64,000 bases of DNA from Amycolatopsis suaedae (GTDB taxonomy: Bacteria > Actinomycetota > Actinomycetes > Mycobacteriales > Pseudonocardiaceae), in NCBI RefSeq assembly GCF_004214935.1, contig NZ_SFCC01000003.1, forward strand, positions 62,001 through 126,000, read 5' to 3'. The translations under genes were made by a program, and so were the position numbers. Below the pieces are notes generated by a model, which was not told the origin of the DNA, did no database searches, and saw nothing but the letters and a program-made list of their open reading frames with translations. Below, piece by piece: positions 18,783-26,226 of the stretch; positions within the stretch are counted from its first letter, which is position 1, and each line of letters begins with the position of its first letter.

Positions 18783-20474
18783 ATGATCACAGCCGAATCC
18801 GTCACCGGCCGCCGTGCCCGGGTGACCTCGCTTGCGTGGGCCGTGCTGCTGGGTGCGGTGGCGCTTGGCGTGCACGCACTCAGGTACGGGAAGTGGATCG
18901 TCGACGACGCTGGCATCACCTTCGCCTATGCCCGGATGATCGCCAGTGGCGAAGGCCCCGTCCTGCAGCCCGGCGCCCCCGTGGTGGAGGGGTTCTCCAA
19001 CCCGACCTGGTTGGCCGTACACGTACTTGGCCGCGTGCTCGGAGTTTTCGACCAGGGCGGAGTCGTCCTCGGTATCCCGGACTACGTGCTCTTCCCCAAG
19101 GCTGTGGCCTGGTTGTGCTGTGTGGGCACACTGATCGCGTGCGCGGTGGCCGCGCGTCGGGTGTTCCGGCGTGCCTGGATGGTCACCGCGGTTGTCGGCG
19201 TGGCGCTGGCGGCCAACCCCTCCTACGTCGTCTGGTCCTTCTCCGGTCTTGAGAACTCGTTGTTCGCCATGGCCGTGTGCTGGCTGGCAGTATTGCTTTT
19301 CGTTGCCACACTGGACGGCAACCTGCCGACCTGGCGCATCGCTGTCGGGGCGGGCGTGATCGCCGCGTTCATCCTGCTGACACGACCGGACGGCGCGATC
19401 TACGTTCTGGCTTACCCACTCGCGCTCGTCACGTGCGCGCGCCAGCACGTCGTTGCCGACCGGGTCCGGGCGGGACTGCTGTCGATGGCGGTCTTCGTCG
19501 TGCCGGTCGGCGCCTATCTCGGGTGGCGCCTCGCCGTCTTCGGCAAGCTCTTGCCGAACACGGCGACCGCTAAAGAGCAGGACCTGCCCGGGTTCCACGA
19601 CGTCGTGCGCCTGCTGGAACTGGCTGAGTACGTGGGCGTGTTCATGGCGGTGGCGTTCGTCGTGCTGGTCGCGTACGCGCTGGTCAACCCGAGTTGGTGG
19701 CGGGCCGGCCTGCACGTGCTGCTGATCGTGCTCGTGCTGGGGGCGGCAGCGTTCGTCATCCTCGAAGGAGACTGGATGGCGTGGTACCGATTCGCCACGC
19801 CTGTCTGGGTACTGGCGACGCTCACCGCGGCACTGCTGCTGGCCCGGCTGGCGACTACCGGCCGCGGGATCGCGGCGGCCGCCGCGGTGACGGTGCTGGC
19901 GATCATCAACTCGGGCCCTGGTTTCGTCGCGGCGTCCAACGCGTTCGTGCGCTACCCCACCGTTCCCCTGTGTTACGTGGCCAACCGGTTCGGCCTGACG
20001 TTCAACACCTACGCCGGCATCATCGGTGCCGAACGCGCGTCGTTGCTCGCCCCGGACATGGGTGGCACGGCCCTGACGAGCAGGCTCGAACTGATCGACA
20101 TGGCCGGTCTCGCCAACGCCGCGGTGGCCGAGCGGCTGGCGCGCGATGACGAGGCGGGGCTCCGTGACGACGTGTTCGACCGGTGGCGGCCCACGTTCAT
20201 CCACTCACGCGGCGACTGGGCGATGGGCAACGGGATCACCTCGGACCCGCGGATGGTCAGGGATTACGACGTCGTCATCGACTACCGCGATCCCGTCCTG
20301 CCCAATGGGGACTGGGTTCGCAAGGACGCCGTCGGCTCGCCGGCGCACCTGCGTGAACTGCGTGACTACGCGGCCGCGGTGGTGCCCGGGCGGGACGCGT
20401 GGCAGACCGACCGGCCGCTGGACGACTGCGGTCCGGATCTGCATCCGGGCGCGGATGTGCTCACTCGGCGATGA
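18783..20474 (+). CDS. GT-C type membrane glycosyltransferase, AftB-like
   Basis: A 563-residue polytopic membrane protein with about 10 hydrophobic segments from residue 15 to 390, then a soluble C-terminal part. The first periplasmic loop has DDAGITFAYAR and GPVLQPGAPVVEGFSNPTWL, which resembles the loop of mycobacterial terminal arabinosyltransferase AftB (acidic pair, then GPVFN...VE.(Y/F)TSPLWL). GT-C enzymes use polyprenyl-phosphate sugars outside the membrane, here perhaps for the arabinogalactan wall of Pseudonocardiaceae. Which sugar is moved is not shown. The stop overlaps the convergent kinase gene by 14 bases. Confidence 0.7.
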   Translation: MITAESVTGRRARVTSLAWAVLLGAVALGVHALRYGKWIVDDAGITFAYARMIASGEGPVLQPGAPVVEGFSNPTWLAVHVLGRVLGVFDQGGVVLGIPDYVLFPKAVAWLCCVGTLIACAVAARRVFRRAWMVTAVVGVALAANPSYVVWSFSGLENSLFAMAVCWLAVLLFVATLDGNLPTWRIAVGAGVIAAFILLTRPDGAIYVLAYPLALVTCARQHVVADRVRAGLLSMAVFVVPVGAYLGWRLAVFGKLLPNTATAKEQDLPGFHDVVRLLELAEYVGVFMAVAFVVLVAYALVNPSWWRAGLHVLLIVLVLGAAAFVILEGDWMAWYRFATPVWVLATLTAALLLARLATTGRGIAAAAAVTVLAIINSGPGFVAASNAFVRYPTVPLCYVANRFGLTFNTYAGIIGAERASLLAPDMGGTALTSRLELIDMAGLANAAVAERLARDDEAGLRDDVFDRWRPTFIHSRGDWAMGNGITSDPRMVRDYDVVIDYRDPVLPNGDWVRKDAVGSPAHLRELRDYAAAVVPGRDAWQTDRPLDDCGPDLHPGADVLTRR

Positions 20475-21891
20475 CCGGCAGCACCACCGTGAAGCACGCA
20501 CCGTCCGGGGTGTTCGCCACCGTGATCCGGCCGCCGTGCAACCGGGCGTTGGCCTGCGCGATCGCCAGCCCCAGGCCACTGCCGCCGGATGCTTCTCGCC
20601 CGCGGTCGGCCCGCACGAACCGGTCGAACAGTGTGGCCAGTGATTCCTCCGGAACTCCGGGGCCCGAGTCCTGACAACGGATCGAGACCTCGTCGGGTGA
20701 CGCGGTGATCCTGATATCCACAGGTGGCGCGCCATGGCGTAGCGCGTTATCGATCAGGTTGCTCACGATGGCGAACACGCGGCGGGGGTCGGCCTGGAGG
20801 GTCGCCGTTCCGGTCACCTGGACCTCGGAGCTGGGAGCGACGAGATCGGCGGCCGAGATGACCAGATCACCCAGATCGACCCGGTCACGGTGCAGTTCGG
20901 CGACGCCGGCGTCGAGCCGGGAGATCTCCAGCAGGTCGTCGACGAGGGTCGCGAGCCTGCGGGTGCGCTCGGTGAGCAGGTGGAGGGCACGTGCCTGGGC
21001 ATGCACGGGAAGCTGTCCGACGGCTTCCGCCGCGGCGAGGATCGTTGCCAACGGTGTCCGCAGGTCGTGTGCCACGTCCGCGAGCAGCTGTCGCTGTTGC
21101 TTCTCCTTGGCACGAAGTTGGGTGATCGCGTCGCGGACGCGGTCGGCCATCCGGTTGAACGAGTGCGCGAGGTCCGCGGTCTCGGAGGTGCCGACGGCCC
21201 GCAGCCGTACATCGAGCTCGCCGGCTCCAAGGCGGTGCGCGGCCTTGGTCACCGCCTTGATCGGCCGGTTCACCAGGGCGGCGACGAGCAGGCCGATCAG
21301 GACGCCTGTCGCGGCGATTCCGGCCGCCAACCAGGTGAGGGTCGACCGCAGGCCGGCCAGCTCGGTGTCGACGTCGCGTGCGTCGTAGAACTCGACGAGC
21401 ACCAGGCCTGGGCGCAGCAGGCCACCGAGAACGACATAGGTGGAATTCGGTCCCGGCAGGTGTGCCGGTGTCACGCCGGCGAACGCGGGTGTGGCGAGGG
21501 CACGGTCCATGACCGCGACGGGAACCTCGATCGGAGCGAACCCGGCGATGGCGCTGTCAGCCGGATAGGCGTCCTCCGCCGGCCGCGGCCGGGCCCGGCT
21601 GCCCTCGCCGAAGTCGTACAGTGCGAACTGGACTCCGTAACGGCTCGACAGGAAATCGTCGACCTGCCATGCCCGTTCCCAGTTCGACGACGCCTGGTCG
21701 GTGGTGGCGAGGTGGTTGAGGTCGGCGGCGAACGAAAGACTGGACCAGGTGGTGAACCGCTCGCGCACGTCGTCGGACTGGATCTGATAGGCCACGAACG
21801 CGGTGGAGGTGGCAGCGGCCGCCGACAGCAACAAGATCGTGACCACGATCCACAGGCGCAGGCTGGTCCGCGTCAGCCGGGGTCGCCTCAC
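20461..21891 (-). CDS. Two-component sensor histidine kinase
   Basis: A 476-residue membrane kinase. Transmembrane helix 1 (about 12-34) and helix 2 (about 185-210) bracket an extracytoplasmic sensor domain of about 150 residues. A HAMP linker (NRPIKAVTKAAHRLGAGELD) follows, then the H-box DVAHDLRTPLATI and N, G1 and G2 boxes (NLIDNALRHG, DSGPGVP, GSGLGLAIA). The GTG start overlaps the stop of the response regulator gene in GTGA, so the pair are coupled. The signal is unknown. Confidence 0.93.
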   Translation of the reverse strand: MRRPRLTRTSLRLWIVVTILLLSAAAATSTAFVAYQIQSDDVRERFTTWSSLSFAADLNHLATTDQASSNWERAWQVDDFLSSRYGVQFALYDFGEGSRARPRPAEDAYPADSAIAGFAPIEVPVAVMDRALATPAFAGVTPAHLPGPNSTYVVLGGLLRPGLVLVEFYDARDVDTELAGLRSTLTWLAAGIAATGVLIGLLVAALVNRPIKAVTKAAHRLGAGELDVRLRAVGTSETADLAHSFNRMADRVRDAITQLRAKEKQQRQLLADVAHDLRTPLATILAAAEAVGQLPVHAQARALHLLTERTRRLATLVDDLLEISRLDAGVAELHRDRVDLGDLVISAADLVAPSSEVQVTGTATLQADPRRVFAIVSNLIDNALRHGAPPVDIRITASPDEVSIRCQDSGPGVPEESLATLFDRFVRADRGREASGGSGLGLAIAQANARLHGGRITVANTPDGACFTVVLPVIAE

Positions 21892-22577
21892 GGTCGTTCG
21901 AGCCGGTAGCCGACCCCACGTACCGTCCGAATCAACGGTGCCGTGCCGTCCCGGTCCACTTTGGCCCGCAGGCGTGCGACGGTGGTGTCGACGATCCGGG
22001 AATCACCGAGGTAGCCGTACTCCCAGACCCGTTCGAGCAGCACGCGCCGGGTGAGGACCTCGCCCGGGCGCTGGGCGAACTCCAGAAGCAGGCGCATCTC
22101 GGTGGCGGTCAGCGGAAGCGGGGTGTCCTCGCTGGTCACGGTCATCGCCACGGGGTCGATCCGGAGATGCCCTATCCGTATCACCGGATCGGGTTCCGCC
22201 TGACGGGTGAGGTTCCCCCGGCGTAGCACGGCTTTGATCCGGGCGTCCAGCACGCGTGGCTCCACCGGTTTGACGACGTAGTCGTCGGCACCGCCCTCCA
22301 GTCCCACGACTACGTCCACCGCGTCACCACGTGCGGTGAGCATGATCACCGGCACCATGCTGTGCCTGCGCAGTTGCCGGCACACCTCGAATCCGTCGGA
22401 GCCGGGGAGCATGACATCGAGTAGCACGACATCGGTCGGGTTGCGCTGTTCCAGCAGGATTCGCAGGGCCTCGTCGCCGGAACCGGTCAGGGTCAGCTTG
22501 TGTCCGAGGGCTCCGAGTGCCAGTTCGAGCGTCTCCGCGAGCGCTTGATCGTCCTCAACCAGCAGTACCTTCGCCAT
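21888..22577 (-). CDS. OmpR-family response regulator
   Basis: A 229-residue partner of the kinase just downstream. The receiver domain has acidic residues in LLVEDD, the phosphoacceptor Asp in VVLLDVMLPG (about 53) and Lys in DYVVKP. The C-terminal winged helix contains LTATEMRLLLEFAQRPGEVL and ends VRGVGYRLERP. I chose ATG 22577, which gives MAKVLLVEDD and has GAGG upstream; a longer frame upstream has no conserved residues. Confidence 0.94.
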   Translation of the reverse strand: MAKVLLVEDDQALAETLELALGALGHKLTLTGSGDEALRILLEQRNPTDVVLLDVMLPGSDGFEVCRQLRRHSMVPVIMLTARGDAVDVVVGLEGGADDYVVKPVEPRVLDARIKAVLRRGNLTRQAEPDPVIRIGHLRIDPVAMTVTSEDTPLPLTATEMRLLLEFAQRPGEVLTRRVLLERVWEYGYLGDSRIVDTTVARLRAKVDRDGTAPLIRTVRGVGYRLERP

Positions 22578-22946
22578 AGTCACCTCGTCCCCGCCGATGT
22601 GTCGTGTCACAGCGTTCCAGAAAGGTTCACTCCTACGCCGGACCAGGTAGACCGGACTGTCGCAGATGAGACGCCCGCCTGTGGGGACGCGGCTGCGAGC
22701 CGAGGACGGCGCTGCACGGGTTTGCGCCGTGCTACGTGGCGTCCACGGGGCGACCTCGACCACGTCGGTGGCGGTCAGTGGCCAGGAAGGCTGACCAGTT
22801 GCTGCGATGGAGTGATTGTCCACAGCCAGGCGGACAGCGGGGGAGACTGGCGGCGCGCCATTGGCCCCTGTGATCGATAAGTGGCCCCTCGGTCTGCTGC
22901 TCGGGGCGGTTGATCGTGCGTCATCGGGTGCCCCCGGAAAACCAAG

Positions 22947-22975
22947 TTGGTGGCTGGCCGCGCGCCTGCCACCAT
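22947..22975 (+). promoter_or_regulatory. Predicted promoter of the MetRS-like leader
   Basis: TTGGTG (22947-22952) and CACCAT (22970-22975) are 17 bases apart. The expected start falls at the ATG of the leader ORF (22982), which would therefore be leaderless, the same arrangement as at the cimA leader. Confidence 0.45.
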
Positions 22976-22981
22976 GGGGCT

Positions 22982-23041
22982 ATGCGCGCGAACGTTGTGT
23001 CGATGTCGAGCCCCGTCCCGGGGCCCGTCGGCGTGCGCTGA
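22982..23041 (+). CDS. Leader peptide before the MetRS-like gene
   Basis: A 19-codon frame, M-R-A-N-V-V-S-M-S-S-P-V-P-G-P-V-G-V-R, ending in TGA. It has one internal methionine codon (23003-23005) placed 5 bases before RNA segment 1 of the leader structure. A ribosome waiting for Met-tRNA there would cover that segment. Confidence 0.55.
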   Translation: MRANVVSMSSPVPGPVGVR

Positions 23042-23105
23042 CACCAGTCGATCAAGCCCCGGCTGTCGCCGGGGTGTCCTTCTCCGTCGTCGGCTGGGCG
23101 GAGGG
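23010..23105 (+). promoter_or_regulatory. Attenuator-like alternative RNA structures
   Basis: Four segments can pair in two ways. Segment 1 GCCCC (23010-23014) pairs with 2 (GGGGC, 23020-23024); segment 2 CCGGGGC (23018-23024) pairs with 3 GCCCCGG (23056-23062); segment 3 CCCCGGC (23057-23063) pairs with 4 GCCGGGG (23068-23074). A further hairpin (23080-23086 with 23099-23105) would hide the GGAGGG ribosome site of the next gene. There is no T-run, so control would act on translation or need Rho. Confidence 0.5.
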
Positions 23106-23111
23106 ACGCCA

Positions 23112-24287
23112 ATGACCCACTACATCACCACCGCCATTCCCTACGTCAACGCCGAGCCACATCTCGGGCACGCGCTCGAACTAGTCCAGGCCGACGTGCT
23201 GGCCAGACACCGAAGCTTGCGCGGCGACCGCGTCCACTTCCTCACCGGCACCGACGACAACGCGCTGAAGAACGTCACCGCCGCCAAGGCCGCCGGTGTC
23301 CCGGTGCGGGAGTTCGTGGACCAGGGCGCCGTGCGGTTCGCCGCCTTGCACGCGCCGCTCGGGTTCGACCTCGAGTACCCGAACCTGGTCGCCGTCTTCG
23401 ACGCCGCCGTGCGGCTCGGCGCCGACGAGGTGGTCGCCGGCCTGCCGCAGGCCATGCGGGTCTGGTTCTTCCGCCACCGGGGCACTGACGACCAGACCCG
23501 CATGCTGGAAGCCGCCGCGGCGGCCGCCGGACGGCTCGGCCGCGACCCGGAGCGAGCCGAGCTGCTGTCGGACCTGGGTTTCGCCCGCGCCGCCGCCGGA
23601 CGACCCGCCGAAGCGCTGTCCGCCTACGAACAGGCCCTGCTGTCCGGACCGGACGACACGCTCGCCGCCGGCCTGGCGCTGCGCATCGGTCTCGCCCGGC
23701 GCGACCTCGGCGACCTCGCCGCCGCACAGGAGCAGTTCCGCCGGGCAGGCGAGCTGTTCGGCACGCTCGGCCAGCGGGCGGGGCAGGCCCAGGCACTGGC
23801 CTTCGACGGGTGGGTGAGCCTGCACCTGGGCCACCGCGCCGACGCCGTCGAACTTGCCCGCGCGTCCGTGGCCATGGCCGAGGGACCCGGGCGCATCACC
23901 GGGCTGGTCACCCTCGGCCTCGCGCTCGCCCCGGACGAGCCCGGGCAGGCACTGCGCACCCTGCACGACGCGCTGGACCTGGCAGAGCAGCACGACCTGC
24001 GGCACCAGCAGGCCTGGTGCCACAACCACCTCGGCGTCGCGTTGCGCGTCACCGGTTCACCCGGGCAGGCACTCGAACACCACCGGCACGTCTTCGAGTT
24101 GCTGGACGGCCTGGCGGAGGCGCAGCTGGAGATCGACTGCCTGCACGCCTACGCCGAGACCTGCCGCGCCGCGGGCCACCTCGACGAGGCGAGGACCGCC
24201 CTGGACCGGCTCGCCCAACTCGCCCGCAAGCTGGACCGGCCCCACGACGAGAAGCTGGCCCGCGCCGCGCTGGCGGCCCTCCGGTGA
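23112..24287 (+). CDS. Chimera: MetRS N-terminus fused to TPR domain
   Basis: A 391-residue product. Residues 1 to about 82 are the start of a class I methionyl-tRNA synthetase of the second actinobacterial type: YITTAIPYVNAEPHLGHALE with the HIGH-type motif, and FLTGTDDNALKNVTAA. The rest of the synthetase, including KMSKS and the anticodon-binding domain, is absent. From about residue 86 (FDLEYPNLVAVFDAAVRLG) to the end it matches the TPR region of AfsR/SARP-type regulators, whose DNA-binding and NTPase domains are absent. The frame is open throughout, so a deletion probably joined two genes. It cannot charge tRNA; whether the TPR part has a role is unknown. GGAGGG at 23100-23105 sets the ATG start. 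Confidence 0.8.
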   Translation: MTHYITTAIPYVNAEPHLGHALELVQADVLARHRSLRGDRVHFLTGTDDNALKNVTAAKAAGVPVREFVDQGAVRFAALHAPLGFDLEYPNLVAVFDAAVRLGADEVVAGLPQAMRVWFFRHRGTDDQTRMLEAAAAAAGRLGRDPERAELLSDLGFARAAAGRPAEALSAYEQALLSGPDDTLAAGLALRIGLARRDLGDLAAAQEQFRRAGELFGTLGQRAGQAQALAFDGWVSLHLGHRADAVELARASVAMAEGPGRITGLVTLGLALAPDEPGQALRTLHDALDLAEQHDLRHQQAWCHNHLGVALRVTGSPGQALEHHRHVFELLDGLAEAQLEIDCLHAYAETCRAAGHLDEARTALDRLAQLARKLDRPHDEKLARAALAALR

Positions 24288-24339
24288 GCCGCCTCAGCCG
24301 AGGTCGACCTCTTCCAGCAGGCCGGCGCGTAGGTGGTGG

Positions 24340-24690
24340 TCAGGGCGCCGGGGTGATGCGCATGCACGCGGCCAGTGCGGTGGCGTTGTCCGCGGCCAGT
24401 GACCGTGCGAGCAGCACCAGTTCGGCGACGCGTGGGTCGCCGACGCGGTAGTAGGCGAACCGGCCTTCCCGGCGGACCTCGACGTAGCCGCAGTCGGCCA
24501 GGCAGCCCAGGTGGGTGGAGACCCGGCCTTGGGAGAGGCCGACGTGGGTGACGCATTCGGTGACGGTGTGCTCGTCGTGCAGCAGGAACTCCAGCAGCCG
24601 CAGGCGGACCGGGTCGCTCAGGGCGCGGAAGAACTTGGCCACCATCTCCACGCCGTTCGGCTCGGTGGGCAGCAGCGCGGACCGGCGCAC
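24340..24690 (-). CDS. ArsR-family repressor, MerR(Streptomyces)-like
   Basis: A 116-residue winged-helix metal sensor. The recognition region is LSQGRVSTHLGCLADCGYV, and cysteines at about 46, 63 and 67 are placed like the metal ligands of CmtR and the ArsR-type mercury repressor of Streptomyces lividans. It is divergent from merA, so it most likely represses merA and itself until Hg(II) binds. I chose GTG 24690 because AGGAG lies 7 bases upstream; GTG 24705 or ATG 24645 are alternatives. Substrate Hg(II) is inferred from context. Confidence 0.85.
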   Translation of the reverse strand: MRRSALLPTEPNGVEMVAKFFRALSDPVRLRLLEFLLHDEHTVTECVTHVGLSQGRVSTHLGCLADCGYVEVRREGRFAYYRVGDPRVAELVLLARSLAADNATALAACMRITPAP

Positions 24691-24795
24691 GGCGGCACTC
24701 CTCACGTCGATAGTCCGATGTATGCGGATGAACGGATATGAGGCTACCATCGAACGCATCCGCTTAGGCGAATGTGTCGACGGGAGGCGCCGGTG
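24691..24795. promoter_or_regulatory. Divergent merA/repressor control region
   Basis: The 105-base space between two start codons must hold both promoters. GCGGATG (24724-24730) and CATCCGC (24757-24763) form a separated inverted repeat that could be the repressor operator. GGGAGG (24782-24787) is the merA ribosome site. Confidence 0.55.
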
Positions 24796-26208
24796 ATGCG
24801 GTACGACCTGGCTGTGATCGGCTCGGGTGGCGCGGGGTTCGCGGCGGCCATCGCGGCCCGCGGCATGGGCCGGTCGGTGGTGATGATCGAGCGCGGCACG
24901 GTGGGCGGCACCTGTGTGAACACCGGGTGCGTCCCGTCGAAGGCGCTGCTGGCCGCGGCCGAGGCACGCCACGTCAGCCTGGACGGCCGGTTCCCGGGCG
25001 TCACCGTCTCCCCGTTCGGCGTGGATCTGCCGGGCCTGATCGACGGCAAGCGGGCGCTGGTGGAGTCGCTGCGGGCGGAGAAGTACGCCGGCCTGGCCGC
25101 GGAGTACGGCTGGGACATCCTGGCCGGCACCGCCCGCTTCGCCACCGAGGGGACGGAACCGGTGCTGCGGGTCGGGCTCGCCGGCGGCGGTTCGGCCACC
25201 GTGACGGCCGGGCACTACCTGATCGCCACCGGATCCGCCCCGCGGACACCCCCGGTCGGCGGGCTGGCCGAGGCCGGGTACCTGACCTCGGCCACCGCGA
25301 TGGAGCTGGACGCGTTACCGGCGTCGATGGTCGTGCTCGGGGGCGGCGCGGTCGGTCTGGAGCAGGCTCAGCTGTGGAGCAGGCTCGGCGTCGAGGTGAC
25401 CGTGGTGGAGGCGGCCCAGCGGCTGGCGCCGTTCGAGGAACCCGAGATCGGCGCCATGATCGAGAAGGTGTTCCGCGGCGAGGGCATCCGCGTGCTGACC
25501 GGGACCACGGTCGGCCGCGCCGACCGCGACCCGGCCGGATACCGGCTGACCCTGACCGGCGGCCGCGGCGAACTGCGGGCCGAGCGGGTGCTGGCCGCCA
25601 CCGGCCGCCGCCCGCTCATCGGCGGGCTCGGCCTGGCCTCGGTCGGCGTCGGGACCGGGGTATCCGGTGAGGTCCTGGTCGACGACAACCTGCGTACCGG
25701 CAACCCACGCGTCTGGGCGGCCGGAGACGTCACCGGGCACCCGCAGTTCGTCTACGTGGCCGCCGCACACGGCACCCTGGTCGCCGGCAACGCCTTCTCC
25801 GAAGCCGGCCGCACGATGGACTACCACCACCTGCCGCGGGTGACGTTCACCGGTCCGGCGATCGCCGCGGCCGGGCTCACCGAGGCCCAGGCCGTCGAGC
25901 GGGGCTACCCGACCGAGAGCCGGGTGCTGCCGCTGGAGTACGTGCCGCGTGCGCTGGTGAACCGGAACACCCACGGCCTGATCAAGCTCGTCGCCGACCG
26001 CGACACCGGTCGGCTGCTGGGCGCGCACGTACTCGCCGAGGGCGCCGGTGAGGTGATCGCGACGGCGGTCTACGCGCTGGCCGGCACCATGACGGTGCGG
26101 CAGGTGGCCGACCTGTGGTGCCCGTATCTGACCATGGCCGAAGGCCTGAAGCTCGCCGCCCAGGCCTTCACCCGTGACGTGACCAAGCTGTCCTGCTGTG
26201 CCTCCTGA
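24796..26208 (+). CDS. merA: Mercuric reductase (core form)
   Basis: A 470-residue cytoplasmic flavoprotein reducing Hg(II) to volatile Hg(0) with NADPH. It has the FAD motif GSGGAGFAAAIAA, redox-active cysteines in GGTCVNTGCVPSK (about 39-51), an NADPH domain (VVLGGGAVGLEQAQLWSRLG), the second FAD motif ending WAAGDVTGHPQFVYVAA and the C-terminal vicinal cysteine pair (KLSCCAS), which separates MerA from lipoamide dehydrogenase. The N-terminal HMA domain of many MerA proteins is absent, as is common in actinobacteria. The next gene starts 18 bases after the stop, so they form an operon. Confidence 0.95.
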   Translation: MRYDLAVIGSGGAGFAAAIAARGMGRSVVMIERGTVGGTCVNTGCVPSKALLAAAEARHVSLDGRFPGVTVSPFGVDLPGLIDGKRALVESLRAEKYAGLAAEYGWDILAGTARFATEGTEPVLRVGLAGGGSATVTAGHYLIATGSAPRTPPVGGLAEAGYLTSATAMELDALPASMVVLGGGAVGLEQAQLWSRLGVEVTVVEAAQRLAPFEEPEIGAMIEKVFRGEGIRVLTGTTVGRADRDPAGYRLTLTGGRGELRAERVLAATGRRPLIGGLGLASVGVGTGVSGEVLVDDNLRTGNPRVWAAGDVTGHPQFVYVAAAHGTLVAGNAFSEAGRTMDYHHLPRVTFTGPAIAAAGLTEAQAVERGYPTESRVLPLEYVPRALVNRNTHGLIKLVADRDTGRLLGAHVLAEGAGEVIATAVYALAGTMTVRQVADLWCPYLTMAEGLKLAAQAFTRDVTKLSCCAS

Positions 26209-26226
26209 CATCCCTGGTGAGCGGCC

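Larger units (their letters stand above)
22578..23111. promoter_or_regulatory. Divergent control region with leader RNA
   Basis: This 534-base spacer carries the promoter of the response regulator on the minus side. On the plus side (22947-23111) it holds a predicted promoter, a 19-codon leader ORF and an attenuator-like RNA before the MetRS-TPR chimera. I see nothing recognisable between about 22640 and 22940. Confidence 0.6.

Noticed and set aside
22982..23111. T-box riboswitch before the MetRS-like gene
   Set aside because: No T-box consensus (AGGGUGGNACCGCG) or Stem I specifier loop is visible. A leader peptide with alternative stems explains the region better.
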